Assembly (NCBI GenBank): GCA_027079305.1
Contig: JALWVU010000075.1
Coordinates: 1-64,000 of the forward strand
DNA: 64,000 nucleotides
Direction: 5' to 3'
Source of the DNA: Aquificaceae bacterium
GTDB lineage: Bacteria > Aquificota > Aquificia > Aquificales > Aquificaceae
Shown here piece by piece: positions 1 to 8,088 of the stretch. The stretch's first letter is position 1; every line of letters begins with the position of its first letter. Both the position numbers and the translations under genes were made by a program. Under the pieces are notes generated by a model that was not told where the DNA came from, did no database searches, and saw only the letters and a list, made by a program, of their open reading frames with translations.

Positions 1-63
1 GCGGACAGCTAAGGTGCTGTCGAGCCCTCCGCTGAGCAGTGCGACAGCCCTGATCTTTCCCAT
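1..63 (-). CDS. PP-loop ATP pyrophosphatase (partial, N-terminus only)
   Basis: Only the first 21 codons are inside the window. They read MGKIRAVALLSGGLDSTLAV plus one more residue, and SGGLDST is the PP-loop that binds ATP in the ThiI/MnmA/QueC/TilS superfamily. Such enzymes adenylate a tRNA base or another substrate, often before sulfur insertion. The start codon lies 1 nt beyond the iscU stop codon, so the two are probably one operon. A role in tRNA thiolation fed by IscU-type sulfur chemistry is only an inference, since the specificity-determining part is missing. Confidence 0.7.
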   Translation of the reverse strand, partial: MGKIRAVALLSGGLDSTLAVR

Positions 64-64
64 C

Positions 65-532
65 TCAGGTGCTCAGGAACTCGAACTCGCCCTGCTCTTC
101 CTCTTCCTCCTCCTCGTAGCAGTCGGGGATCTTGGCGGCCTCTTCTTCCCTTCCCTGCTTCATCAGGTAGTCCTTGATGGCCACGTGCAAGGTCTCGAGT
201 CCGAGGTTTGTGCAGTGGATCTTCTGGGGAGGCAGTCCTCCCAGCTCCTCGAAGATGTCCTTGTAGGTGAGGTTGAGTGCGTAATCTATTGGCTTGCCCT
301 TTATCATCTCGGTGAGCTGGGAGCTGACCGCTATGGCGGAACCGCATCCAAAGGTCTTGAACCTGACATCCTCTATGACGTCGTTCTCGGGGTTAACCTT
401 TATGGTAAAGAGCATCGCGTCCCCGCAGGCGGGGTTTCCGCACTGCCCCACACCGTTGGCATCCTCCAGAACGCCCACGTTCCTCGGGTTCAGAAAGTGA
501 TCCAGAACCTTCTCATTGTATTCGAAGCTCAT
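65..532 (-). CDS. iscU: IscU/NifU-type Fe-S cluster scaffold protein
   Basis: Iron-sulfur cluster assembly scaffold of 155 aa. The three conserved cluster-binding cysteines are visible in GNPACGDAM (C36), FGCGSA (C63) and KIHCTNL (C107), together with the usual Asp two residues after the first. The family receives sulfur from a cysteine desulfurase in the cytoplasm and passes Fe-S clusters to apoproteins. A good Shine-Dalgarno, GGAGGTG, lies 5 nt before the ATG. The C-terminus carries an unusual acidic tail with a run of seven Glu after the IscU fold. The next gene downstream is the PP-loop enzyme cut by the window edge. Confidence 0.95.
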   Translation of the reverse strand: MSFEYNEKVLDHFLNPRNVGVLEDANGVGQCGNPACGDAMLFTIKVNPENDVIEDVRFKTFGCGSAIAVSSQLTEMIKGKPIDYALNLTYKDIFEELGGLPPQKIHCTNLGLETLHVAIKDYLMKQGREEEAAKIPDCYEEEEEEEQGEFEFLST

Positions 533-614
533 CTTTGCACCTCCGTATTAAGATTTTACAACCATAATTAAATATCCTCCCGCCGAAGTCCTTAGTTATG
601 ATGGAAGTCAATGG

Positions 615-875
615 TCATGTTTCAAGAAGCTTCCTCAGCTCAGCGGGTGTGATTATCCTTATGCCTCCGATCTCACCTACGGAGATAAGGTCCCGATCCC
701 CACTGACTATGTAATCCGCCTTGCCCGATACAGCGCACTCTAAGAACTTAATGTCCTTTCTATCCTTGCATACTCTCTCATTCACTTTGGTAACTTTCCT
801 TACAATCCCTGTATCTCTCTCAAGACCAATGCAGGATGGATAGTTTCCGCAAGTTTTAGGAACTCTCCAGTGCAA
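615..875 (-). pseudogene. Truncated PIN-domain toxin (COG1569-like) remnant
   Basis: The last ~55 residues of this open frame look like the C-terminal half of a PIN-domain ribonuclease of the putative VapC-like COG1569 group: an RVCKDRKDIKF segment, then SGKADYIVSGDRDL with the acidic active-site residues, then GIRIITPAEL. Family members are about 130-150 aa and begin with a strand carrying the first catalytic Asp (LDTN-type). That half is absent. The first ~7 codons merely overlap the end of pabC, and only about 240 bp separate the remnant's stop from pabC. It is probably a dead fragment, and no antitoxin is next to it. Confidence 0.6.
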
Positions 876-1587
876 CCGACACCATCTCCTTCAGGAGGTC
901 TCTCTCCACCTCCTTCTTAAGCCCCTTTACCTCCACAACAGGGAGAACGCCGACGATGGAGTTGGTTATAAAGACCGCCCGAGCTTCCTCCAGATCCCTG
1001 AGGCCGAGCTTCTCCTCCCTTATGTCGAACTCCCTGCTCAGGATCTCGAGTGTCGTTCCCCTCAGGAGGCCACTCTCCCTGCGGGGTGTGAGGAGCTTTC
1101 CTCCCTTCAGGAGTATCAGGTTTGAGGAGGAGCACTCGGTCAGCTCTCCCCTCTCGTTGAGGACGACCGCATCGAAGAAGCCCTCTCTCCTTGCCTCCCT
1201 CTTGACGAGGACGTTGAAGAGGAAGTTGGTGGTCTTGTGTCTGAAGGTGGGGTTTTTGGAATGCCTCCTGTAGCTGGAGAGGGTGAGCCTGACCTCCTTA
1301 GGGACCGGGGGGAGCGCCTTCACGACCACTCTGACCTCGTAGTCCTCCGGCTCGTCCCCGAAGTAGTCGCTTCCCTTTGAAAGGAGGCAGAGCTTCACGT
1401 ATACGTCCCTATCACCGCCGGAGGCGGTCCTTATGTAATCGAGGAACTCTTCGTAGGAGGGGTATTTAAGTCCCAGCTCTATCGCCGAATTCTTCAGCCT
1501 CTCGTAGTGGAGCCTTACCTTCGGGGTCTCCCCCCTCCACCTTATGGTCTCGAAGAGTCCCTCTCCGAAGTAAAGGGTCCTGTTCAT
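856..1587 (-). CDS. pabC: Aminodeoxychorismate lyase (class IV PLP enzyme)
   Basis: A 243-aa fold-type IV PLP protein. [10 protein letters not shown] near the N-terminus and the PLP lysine in [10 protein letters not shown] are typical, followed by [11 protein letters not shown] and SGLLRGTT, which bind the cofactor phosphate. The short length and these motifs fit 4-amino-4-deoxychorismate lyase, which releases p-aminobenzoate for folate, better than the ~300-aa branched-chain aminotransferases. The ATG overlaps the stop codon of the upstream aminotransferase as ATGA, so translation is coupled. A D-amino-acid or branched-chain transaminase remains possible. Confidence 0.8.
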   Translation of the reverse strand: MNRTLYFGEGLFETIRWRGETPKVRLHYERLKNSAIELGLKYPSYEEFLDYIRTASGGDRDVYVKLCLLSKGSDYFGDEPEDYEVRVVVKALPPVPKEVRLTLSSYRRHSKNPTFRHKTTNFLFNVLVKREARREGFFDAVVLNERGELTECSSSNLILLKGGKLLTPRRESGLLRGTTLEILSREFDIREEKLGLRDLEEARAVFITNSIVGVLPVVEVKGLKKEVERDLLKEMVSVALESS

Positions 1588-2804
1588 ACCTTGGCCTGGA
1601 GCTTCCTGAAAGCCCTCCTTATGCCTCTCACCGCCTGCTTGATCCTGAGCTCGTTCTCCACGAGGGCGAACCTCACGTATCCCTCCCCGTATTCACCGAA
1701 GCCTATACCTGGAGAGACCGCCACCTTGGCCTCCCTCAGTAGGAACATGGAGAAGTCGAGGGAGTTCATCCCTATCCACTCGGGTATCCTTGCCCAGACG
1801 AACATTGAGCCTTTGGGCTTTTCCACCTCCCAGCCCGCGCTCCTGAGTCCCTCCACGAGAACGTCCCTCCTCCTCTCATACATCCTCGCGTTCCTCTCCA
1901 CCATCTCGTAGGGACTGTCGAGGGCTATTATCGCGGCCACCTGTATGGGTGTGAAGACTCCGTAATCTAAGTAACTCTTGAGATGGGCCAGGTTCCTGAT
2001 TATCCTCTCGTTCCCCACCGCGAAGGCTATCCTCCATCCAGCCATCGAGAAGCCCTTGGACATGGAGTAGAGCTCAACCGCCACCTCCTTGGCCCCCTCT
2101 ACCTCGAGTATGGAGGGGGGTCTGTATCCGTCGAAGGCTATGTCCGCGTATGCGAAGTCGTGGACTATCCATATCCCTTTATCCCTGGCGAACCTGACCA
2201 GCTCTCTGAAGAAGTCCTTTTCTACGCATATGGTAGTGGGGTTGTGGGGGAAGCTGACCACTATAACCTTGGGCTGGGGCATGGACTCCTTAACTATCTG
2301 GTAGAACCTCCTCAGGAAGCCCTCCTGGGGGTCCTCATCGTCATCGAATATGAGAGGGATGGATCTGACCTCCCCTCCAGCGATTATGGGGGCGTAGTAG
2401 TGTATGGGGTAGGTGGGGTTGGGGACTATGACCGAGTCCCCGGGTGTGATCATGGCGAGCATCAGGTGGGAGTATCCCTCCTTGGCCCCTATGGTCATTA
2501 TGGCCTCCCTCTCGGGATCGAGCTTGACTCCGAAGCGCCTCTCGTAGAAGTCGCATATGGCCTTCCTGAGCCTCGGTATCCCCTTGGAGGCGGAGTAGCC
2601 GTGGACGTTGGGACGCCGGGCCACCTCGCAGAGCTTCTCGATTATGTGGGGGGCCGGAGGGGTGTTGGGGTTCCCCATCCCCAGGTCTATGATGTCCTCC
2701 CCCTGCCTTCTGAGGTTGTGCTTGAGCTCGTTCACGACCGCGAAGACGTATGGGGGGAGCCTCTTTATCCTGGGGAAGGCCCAGTCCATGTTCTCCTCAG
2801 TCAT
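1584..2804 (-). CDS. alaC: Alanine/aspartate-type aminotransferase (AlaC family)
   Basis: A 406-aa class I/II PLP aminotransferase. Visible motifs are [15 protein letters not shown] at the substrate end, [32 protein letters not shown] with the cofactor Asn, and the Schiff-base lysine in [12 protein letters not shown]. This combination is characteristic of the AlaC/YfdZ branch, which transaminates pyruvate and glutamate. Aspartate or LL-diaminopimelate as substrate cannot be excluded. It overlaps dksA upstream by 8 nt and pabC downstream by 4 nt, forming a dksA-alaC-pabC run. Confidence 0.85.
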   Translation of the reverse strand: MTEENMDWAFPRIKRLPPYVFAVVNELKHNLRRQGEDIIDLGMGNPNTPPAPHIIEKLCEVARRPNVHGYSASKGIPRLRKAICDFYERRFGVKLDPEREAIMTIGAKEGYSHLMLAMITPGDSVIVPNPTYPIHYYAPIIAGGEVRSIPLIFDDDEDPQEGFLRRFYQIVKESMPQPKVIVVSFPHNPTTICVEKDFFRELVRFARDKGIWIVHDFAYADIAFDGYRPPSILEVEGAKEVAVELYSMSKGFSMAGWRIAFAVGNERIIRNLAHLKSYLDYGVFTPIQVAAIIALDSPYEMVERNARMYERRRDVLVEGLRSAGWEVEKPKGSMFVWARIPEWIGMNSLDFSMFLLREAKVAVSPGIGFGEYGEGYVRFALVENELRIKQAVRGIRRAFRKLQAKV

Positions 2805-3159
2805 TCTCCTGCTCCTCCTCCAGCTCCTTACACTCTATACACATCGTCGTTACGGGTCTGGCCTTGAGCCTCTCGAAGGGTATGGGCGCTCCGCAGTTCT
2901 CGCAGACTCCGTAGGTCCCCGCCTCTATCTTCATCAGTGCGTAGTCTATCTTGTGGACGAGCCTCGCCTCCCTTCCCTTTATCCTGAAGGTGAGATACCT
3001 CTCCCCCTCCAGATCCGCCCTGTCTATCTCGTCTCCCCCCTCGAAGGTGACGTTCGAGGGATCCCTTATCTGCTCCTGAGCGGACTCGAGGAGTCTCTTC
3101 CTCATATCGAGGAGGGCTTCCCTTATCTCCCTCACCTGCTCTTCCGTGAGATGTTTCAA
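2797..3159 (-). CDS. dksA: DksA/TraR family C4 zinc-finger protein
   Basis: A 120-aa protein with an N-terminal helical hairpin (about residues 1-75) and a C-terminal four-cysteine zinc finger, CENCG and CIECK, the latter after the ARPVTTM segment. The family binds the RNA polymerase secondary channel and adjusts initiation together with ppGpp. A purine-rich stretch, GAGGTAAGGG, lies before the ATG, and a TATACT box sits about 45 bp upstream. As first gene of the run it probably drives the two aminotransferase genes behind it. Confidence 0.85.
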   Translation of the reverse strand: MKHLTEEQVREIREALLDMRKRLLESAQEQIRDPSNVTFEGGDEIDRADLEGERYLTFRIKGREARLVHKIDYALMKIEAGTYGVCENCGAPIPFERLKARPVTTMCIECKELEEEQEND

Positions 3160-3197
3160 TCCCTTACCTCACAACGGTGTATACATTTAAGTATATT

Positions 3198-3452
3198 TCA
3201 CTTTCCCTCCGAGAGCCACTCCGCTATAAGTCTTATCTCCATCTCGGAAAGTCCCCTTCCCCAGGGGCACCTTTTGGCCAGCTGTAGGACGCCTTCGGCG
3301 TTGTTTCTGTATTTGCTCTTGAGATAGCTCAGGGGCTTCTTGCTCCCCTGGGCGTGGCATCTGAGACAGTGGTTCTCGAATAGGAGCTTTCCCTCGGGAG
3401 TTGCCGAGGAGATGTATGAGAAAGCCATAAGGGCCAGCAGCACTCTTCCCAT
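3198..3452 (-). CDS. Small secreted monoheme cytochrome c with Cys in the Met-ligand position
   Basis: An 84-aa protein with a short signal peptide (about residues 1-17) and one heme-attachment site, CLRCH, after GKLLFENH. The distal-ligand region reads KRCPWGRGLSEMEIRLIAEW. In the neighbouring 168-aa cytochrome the matching stretch is TMPPIGQGMSEEDKDAVARW, so the usual axial Met is replaced by Cys here. His/Cys ligation is known in SoxA-type hemes, so a low-potential or sulfur-related role is possible but unproven. GGAGGTG precedes the ATG. It diverges from murG with 30 bp between the starts. Confidence 0.8.
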   Translation of the reverse strand: MGRVLLALMAFSYISSATPEGKLLFENHCLRCHAQGSKKPLSYLKSKYRNNAEGVLQLAKRCPWGRGLSEMEIRLIAEWLSEGK

Positions 3453-3482
3453 GGCTCACCTCCGTATTAGAATTTATTGCCC

Positions 3483-4535
3483 ATGAGGCTGGCGGTCTCG
3501 GGCGGAGGAACGGGAGGCCACTTCTTCCCTGCCCTCGAGGTTCTCAGAGAGGCGAGGGAGAGGAGGGTCGAGACCTTCTTCGTGGGAACCGAAAGGGGCA
3601 TAGAGAGAGATTTCGAGGGCGAGATACCAGGAGAGAAGGTTTTTCTGGAGACCTATCCCCTAAGGGGAGTCCCTTTTAAGGAGAAGCTCAGAGCCCTGCG
3701 GGGCTTTTTGAGGGGCCTTTCCCTGCTCGGATCCAGGGTGGAGGGAGACTTCAGGTCCCTCGTCTTCGGGGGATACTCGAGCGTTCCGCTGGGCCTTCAC
3801 ACGCTCCTCAGGAGGAAGCCCCTCTTTATCCACGAGCAGAACTCGGTCCCGAGCATGACCAACAGGAGCTTCTATCCCTTCTCGAGGAAGGTCTTCATCA
3901 CCTTCGAGCACACGAGGAGGTTCTTCAGGGGCGATCACGTGATCAGAGCGGGCCTTCCCGTGAGGAGGGAGCTCACGAAGGTAAGGATGGACAGAAGGAG
4001 CGCCAGAGAGGCCCTCGGCTTCGATCCAGATTCTCCCCTCCTGCTCTTTATGGGTGGGAGTCAGGGGGCGAGGTTTCTGAACACCTTGGCGGTGGACTTC
4101 GCCAGAAGGACGGGGGCTCAGGTCCTGCTCCTGTCGGGAAATCTGGATTACGAGAGGGTTGTTGAGATCTCGAAAGGGGTGAAGAATCTGAAGGCCTTCC
4201 CCTTCAGGACGGACATGGGTCTGGTCTACTCTGGGGCGGACGTGGCTGTTTGTAGGGCGGGAGCCGGAACTATTTCGGAGCTTTCAGCCTTCAGGGTTCC
4301 AGCTTTGTTCATTCCCTATCCCTTCGCGGTGGGGGACCACCAGTTTTACAACGCCAAAGAGATAGAGGACCTCGGGGGAGGGTTCGTGATCAGACAGGAG
4401 GAGGCAAGCTTGGACAAGGTGATAGCCCTTGTGGACAGGATCTTCTCCAACTTAAAGGCCATGTCCGAGGCGGTTGGAAGCTTCGCCAATCCGGATTCCG
4501 CCAAGCTAATCCTTGACAGCATCCTCGAGGATTGA
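3483..4535 (+). CDS. murG: UDP-GlcNAc--lipid I N-acetylglucosaminyltransferase
   Basis: MurG of 350 aa adds GlcNAc to undecaprenyl-pyrophosphoryl-MurNAc-pentapeptide on the inner face of the membrane. The N-terminal SGGGTGGHFFPALEV loop, the HEQNSVPSMTNR motif, MGGSQGARFLN and the donor-site CRAGAGTISEL are all present. I chose the ATG over the TTG two codons earlier. No Shine-Dalgarno is visible. A TAGAAT box ends 9 nt before the ATG, suggesting a leaderless or near-leaderless transcript. The 3' end overlaps the convergent kinase gene by 30 nt. Confidence 0.93.
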   Translation: MRLAVSGGGTGGHFFPALEVLREARERRVETFFVGTERGIERDFEGEIPGEKVFLETYPLRGVPFKEKLRALRGFLRGLSLLGSRVEGDFRSLVFGGYSSVPLGLHTLLRRKPLFIHEQNSVPSMTNRSFYPFSRKVFITFEHTRRFFRGDHVIRAGLPVRRELTKVRMDRRSAREALGFDPDSPLLLFMGGSQGARFLNTLAVDFARRTGAQVLLLSGNLDYERVVEISKGVKNLKAFPFRTDMGLVYSGADVAVCRAGAGTISELSAFRVPALFIPYPFAVGDHQFYNAKEIEDLGGGFVIRQEEASLDKVIALVDRIFSNLKAMSEAVGSFANPDSAKLILDSILED

Positions 4536-5027
4536 TACGAGCTCCTCCCTGCTCCTTTCCGTGCTGATTTCTACAAAGGGAACCTCGTCGGGAGGTTCGA
4601 AGACCTCCTTCTGTTTAAGGTATATTCTGAAGTCCGCGTCTGAAACGTCCTCCCTCTCCGAGAGCCTTTTTCTTATTTCCTCCTCGCTTGCGGTGGCGAG
4701 GATGAAGAGGGGTCTTTCGAAGCTCTCCCTCACGAGGTCCCTCTGCCAGCGCTTTAAAAAGGTGGCGTCCAGGACTACTCTCTTACCTTGAGAGAGGAGC
4801 TCTCTCGCTCTTTTCACCATCTCTTCGTAAACTCTCCTCGTCATCTCCTCCGTGTATATGCCCCTGCCGAACTCCGCGCCGGCCTTTTCTCCAGGATCCA
4901 TCCCCACCAGCTCCTTCCTTATCACGTCGCTCCTGAGCCACTCGTAGCCGAACTCCTCGTGGAGTATTCTTGAGAGGAAGGACTTTCCCGATCCCGAAAG
5001 GCCCATCACGACCACGAGACTTCTCAT
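4506..5027 (-). CDS. P-loop kinase (AAA_33 / COG0645-like)
   Basis: A 173-aa cytoplasmic P-loop protein with Walker A GLSGSGKS at residues 9-16 and a Walker-B-like strand VVLDATF near residue 92. WLRSDVIRKEL after the P-loop matches the predicted kinases of the AAA_33 group, which also contains adenylylsulfate and gluconate kinase relatives. The substrate is unknown. The gene is monocistronic. TAAAAT lies 7 nt before the ATG and there is no Shine-Dalgarno, the leaderless pattern seen elsewhere in the window. It overlaps murG tail to tail. Confidence 0.75.
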   Translation of the reverse strand: MRSLVVVMGLSGSGKSFLSRILHEEFGYEWLRSDVIRKELVGMDPGEKAGAEFGRGIYTEEMTRRVYEEMVKRARELLSQGKRVVLDATFLKRWQRDLVRESFERPLFILATASEEEIRKRLSEREDVSDADFRIYLKQKEVFEPPDEVPFVEISTERSREELVSILEDAVKD

Positions 5028-5034
5028 AGGGTCA

Positions 5035-5040
5035 ATTTTA
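5035..5040 (-). promoter_or_regulatory. -10 box of the P-loop kinase gene (leaderless pattern)
   Basis: On the minus strand TAAAAT is followed by 7 nt and then the kinase ATG. Transcription would start at or next to the start codon. Confidence 0.5.
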
Positions 5041-5064
5041 ATTGACTTGAAGCTCTCTTTTTCA

Positions 5065-5070
5065 TAAATT
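5065..5070 (+). promoter_or_regulatory. -10 box of the 168-aa cytochrome c gene
   Basis: TAAATT followed by 7 nt (AGAAAAT) and ATG, with no Shine-Dalgarno. It faces the divergent kinase promoter across a 50-bp intergenic region. Confidence 0.45.
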
Positions 5071-5077
5071 AGAAAAT

Positions 5078-5584
5078 ATGAATATTCTTAAGAGCTTAAC
5101 TCTCGGCGTGGCGGTGCTTGCGACGGTGTCCTCCGCCGTTCCGGAAGCGGACAGGGAGATCATGGAGAGGGGATACAGGGTCTACAAGGAGAACTGCTCC
5201 CTCTGCCACATGGAGAGGGCAACACTCTGGGACTTTCTGAAGGCGAGGCTCAGTGTCCTGAGCGGGAAGAGGCCCGAGAACATAGATGCACCTCCCATGA
5301 ACCTTGTCTCCGCGAGGGTGAAGGAGTTCTATCCCAACGAGATCGAGTTCGTCGAGTTCGTGAAGGACTACATAACCAATCCATCCAAGAGCAAGGGTGT
5401 CTGCAAGCCCGCCGCTTACACCTTTTTCGGCACCATGCCCCCCATAGGCCAGGGCATGTCCGAGGAGGACAAGGATGCGGTGGCCAGGTGGCTCTACCAC
5501 AACTACTCTGATGTGTGGAGCGAGCTTTTCAAAAGGGTGAAGGAGCTTCAGAGGAAGAGGGAGGCCATCCCCGAACTTCCGTAG
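5078..5584 (+). CDS. Periplasmic monoheme cytochrome c
   Basis: A 168-aa protein with a signal peptide (about residues 1-20, ending near SSAVPEA). One heme site, NCSLCH, lies near residue 40, and a Met axial ligand is in TMPPIGQGMSEED near residue 130. The region between is about 85 aa and longer than in class I cytochromes c of the c553 type; it contains an extra Cys (KGVCKPA). The C-terminal ~25 residues are a charged helix. It is likely a periplasmic electron carrier or a subunit of a larger oxidoreductase; its partners are not in the window. It overlaps the aldolase gene tail to tail by 37 nt. Confidence 0.85.
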   Translation: MNILKSLTLGVAVLATVSSAVPEADREIMERGYRVYKENCSLCHMERATLWDFLKARLSVLSGKRPENIDAPPMNLVSARVKEFYPNEIEFVEFVKDYITNPSKSKGVCKPAAYTFFGTMPPIGQGMSEEDKDAVARWLYHNYSDVWSELFKRVKELQRKREAIPELP

Positions 5585-6477
5585 AGCCTTATCCTTCTCT
5601 TAACTATCTCCTTAACCTCCTCCATGGCTGGCTTGAAGAACTTTCTGGGGTCTATGTTCCCTTTCTCCTCGCTCATTATCCTCCTCAGAGTCGCGACGAA
5701 GGCGAGCCTAAGGTCCGTGTCCGTGTTCACCTTGTTTATGCCGAGCTCCACCGCCCTCCTTACGTCCTCATCGGGCACTCCCTTTGCATCCTTTATCTCC
5801 CCTCCGAAGGTGTTTATCTCGTTAACGTATTCGTAGTAAACTCCCGAGGCCCCGTGGAGGACGAGGGGCATGTTGGTCAGCTCCTTGACCTTTCTGAGCC
5901 TCTCGAAGTCCAGCCTGGCCTCGCCTTTGAACTTGAAGGCACCGTGGGCTGTTCCTATCGCCGGGGCGAGGGCATCCACACCGGTTCTCAGGGCGAACTC
6001 CTTGGCCTGCTCGGGATCGACGAGAAGCTCCTCCTCGCTCTCGACGTTGTCCTCGATCCCCACGAGCCTCCCGAGCTCCGCCTCCACCGAGATCCCGAGG
6101 GGAGCGCACAGGGAAACCACCTTCCTCGTTATCTCAAGATTCTCCTCGTAGGGCCTGTCCGAGAGGTCTATCATCACGGAGGTGTAGCCGTGCCTTATGG
6201 CCAAAAGAACGGTGTCCAGGCTCCTTCCGTGATCCAGATGGAGGGCGAAGGGGACCCTGAACTCATCCTTCACCGCGTGGACCATGCCTGCGAGGAACTC
6301 GATCCCCGCATACCTTAGGGCGCTCTCGGTGGTCTGGAGGAAAACGGGGGCCTCTTCCTCTTCCGCCGCCTCCAGGATGGCTTTGAGAAATTCCATGTTG
6401 TTAAAGTTGAAGGCTCCCACCGCAAAGCCGGACTCGTTGGCCTTCTCGAAGAGGACCTTCCCAGAAAGCAGAGGCAT
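5548..6477 (-). CDS. fba: Class II fructose-bisphosphate aldolase
   Basis: A 309-aa zinc-dependent aldolase of glycolysis and gluconeogenesis. Metal-ligand and active-site motifs are in order: ALHLDHGRS, SVMIDLSDRPYEEN, VEAELGRL, IGTAHGAFKF, LVLHGASGV and the C-terminal NTDTDLRLAF. The protein ends in the usual RLYGSSG tail. In autotrophic Aquificales this enzyme works mainly in the gluconeogenic direction (family and pathway knowledge). TAAAAT stands 6 nt before the ATG without a Shine-Dalgarno, so it is probably leaderless and monocistronic. Confidence 0.95.
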   Translation of the reverse strand: MPLLSGKVLFEKANESGFAVGAFNFNNMEFLKAILEAAEEEEAPVFLQTTESALRYAGIEFLAGMVHAVKDEFRVPFALHLDHGRSLDTVLLAIRHGYTSVMIDLSDRPYEENLEITRKVVSLCAPLGISVEAELGRLVGIEDNVESEEELLVDPEQAKEFALRTGVDALAPAIGTAHGAFKFKGEARLDFERLRKVKELTNMPLVLHGASGVYYEYVNEINTFGGEIKDAKGVPDEDVRRAVELGINKVNTDTDLRLAFVATLRRIMSEEKGNIDPRKFFKPAMEEVKEIVKRRIRLYGSSGMASLFL

Positions 6478-6483
6478 GATTTA

Positions 6484-6489
6484 ATTTTA
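6484..6489 (-). promoter_or_regulatory. -10 box of fba (leaderless pattern)
   Basis: Minus-strand TAAAAT, then TAAATC, then the ATG of fba. The 6-nt distance puts the transcription start on the start codon. Confidence 0.55.
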
Positions 6490-6541
6490 TGTGAACTCGA
6501 TCACCCCAGAAAGATCAGCCCAGTTTAGATTATTAAGTTCC

Positions 6542-7729
6542 ATGGCTACTAAGCTCGTTATACCGGAGGATCTCGTTCTTAAGTGCGTCAAGTGTGGTCT
6601 GTGTAAATCCGTCTGCCCTTCATACCATGGCGAGGAGGGAAGTTACGCGAGGGGCAGGCTCGCCCTTGCGGAGATGGTGGCCAGAGGAGAGATCCCCCTG
6701 AACGAGGAGGTCGCCTCCCAGTGGAACGAGTGTGCCATGTGCAGGCGCTGTGAGTGGATCTGCCCTAACGACGTCCAGTATAAGGAGGTTCTCATCCAGG
6801 CGAGGGAGCTTCAGGAGAAGGAACTCGGGAGGGATTTCGTTTCCAGAATGGGCCTCAAGAGTCTCGAGTTCATGCAGTCGGATCTGGGCCGTAAGGTCAT
6901 AAAGCTGGCGGGAAAGCTGAGCTCCCTTCTGCCTTCCGAGATAAAAACACCCTTGCCAACGGGGACGGTCAAGTTCATGCCAAAGCCCGACGGGAAACCC
7001 TTCGGAATAAGGGGAAAGACCTTCAGGGCTGAGAAGGAAAAGGGCAGGCTACTTTTCTTTACAGGTTGCATGATAGATGTCTTCTACGGAAAGACGGGAG
7101 AGAGCGTTGTCAAGCTCATGAACAAACTCGGCTACACGGTGGTGGTTCCGGAGGATATAAAGTGTTGCGGAGCACCTCACCTATACCACGGAAACAGGGA
7201 GGCCTTTGAGAAGCTGAAGGATCACAACCTGAGGGAAATGGAAAGATACGAGTTCGATGCGGTAGTGGTGGCCTGCCCCACCTGCGGGGGAGCACTGACC
7301 GAGGACTATGGTAAGAACTGGAAGGTATACGACTTTGCGGAGCTTATATTCAAAGAGCAGGAAAATCCGAGGTTCAAGACCGCCAACGAGAAACTCACCT
7401 TCCACGTTCCGTGCCACTCTTATACCGCCATGAGGGTCGATCCCAAGGTCTTTTACGGGGTTATGGAGAGGGTAGAAGGTGCGGAGGTGGTCAGGGCTGA
7501 GAAAGCCCAGTCCTGCTGTGGCTTTGCGGGACTATGGAGCATAAAGAATCCCGAGCTTTCTGAAAAGGTCCAGAGAGAAAAAGTGGAAGATTTTGAAAGG
7601 ACGGGGGCGGATTACATACTCACCACGTGTCCGGGATGCGTTCTCCAACTTAGGGATGGAGTGAGAAAATTCAAAAACACCCAGAAGGTCATGCATCTGG
7701 CGGACTACCTGGCGGATAGGCTCGAGTAA
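6542..7729 (+). CDS. GlcF/GlpC-like Fe-S oxidoreductase subunit (CCG domains)
   Basis: A 395-aa protein with two N-terminal 4Fe-4S sites, CVKCGLCKSVCP and CAMCRRCEWICP, and two CCG domains in the C-terminal part (CCGAPHLYHG and CCGFAG). This is the layout of the iron-sulfur subunit of glycolate oxidase (GlcF), anaerobic glycerol-3-phosphate dehydrogenase (GlpC) and heterodisulfide-reductase-like systems. No flavoprotein partner lies beside it, so the substrate is open. I start at the ATG giving MATKLVIPEDL. A GTG 17 codons upstream is also in frame. The next gene begins 10 nt downstream. Confidence 0.8.
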   Translation: MATKLVIPEDLVLKCVKCGLCKSVCPSYHGEEGSYARGRLALAEMVARGEIPLNEEVASQWNECAMCRRCEWICPNDVQYKEVLIQARELQEKELGRDFVSRMGLKSLEFMQSDLGRKVIKLAGKLSSLLPSEIKTPLPTGTVKFMPKPDGKPFGIRGKTFRAEKEKGRLLFFTGCMIDVFYGKTGESVVKLMNKLGYTVVVPEDIKCCGAPHLYHGNREAFEKLKDHNLREMERYEFDAVVVACPTCGGALTEDYGKNWKVYDFAELIFKEQENPRFKTANEKLTFHVPCHSYTAMRVDPKVFYGVMERVEGAEVVRAEKAQSCCGFAGLWSIKNPELSEKVQREKVEDFERTGADYILTTCPGCVLQLRDGVRKFKNTQKVMHLADYLADRLE

Positions 7730-7739
7730 ACTAAGATCT

Positions 7740-8087
7740 ATGGGCGAAAAGCTCTTCGTCTACGGAACTCTGAAGAGGGGATACGGGAACCACCACTACC
7801 TTTCGGAGAGCGAATTCCTCGGAAAGGCTATCACGAAGGAAAGATACGCCTTATACAGCGACGGCATTCCCTTCCTCGTGAAGGAACCCCCCGTATCGAG
7901 GATAAAGGGGGAGCTTTACGAGGTGGACTCGGAAACTCTCGAAAGCGTAGATCTCCTCGAAGGGCACCCATCCGTATACAGGAGGGAGAAGATAGTGGTC
8001 ATCCTTGAAGATGGAAGGGAGGTAGAAGCCTGGGCTTACTTTTACCCACATCCGCGGGGAGAGTTGCTGAGGTCGGGTGAGTTCTGA
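7740..8087 (+). CDS. Gamma-glutamylcyclotransferase-like protein (GGCT/YtfP family)
   Basis: A 115-aa single-domain protein. FVYGTLKRGYGNHHYL forms the substrate loop, and VDLLEGHPSVYRR carries the conserved acidic residue followed by the Tyr-Arg strand of the AIG2/GGCT fold. The family cyclises gamma-glutamyl groups or acts in repair of modified residues; the exact substrate is unknown here. A TAAACT box 7 nt before the ATG could give it its own leaderless transcript, although it also sits right behind the GlcF-like gene. Confidence 0.8.
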   Translation: MGEKLFVYGTLKRGYGNHHYLSESEFLGKAITKERYALYSDGIPFLVKEPPVSRIKGELYEVDSETLESVDLLEGHPSVYRREKIVVILEDGREVEAWAYFYPHPRGELLRSGEF

Positions 8088-8088
8088 A

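Noticed and set aside
1983-2867. 294-aa open frame on the plus strand
   Set aside because: Mirror of the AlaC aminotransferase gene; low-complexity Gly/Tyr/Val/Leu translation typical of an antisense frame.
5515-6318. 267-aa open frame on the plus strand
   Set aside because: Antisense to the class II aldolase, whose active-site motifs are complete.
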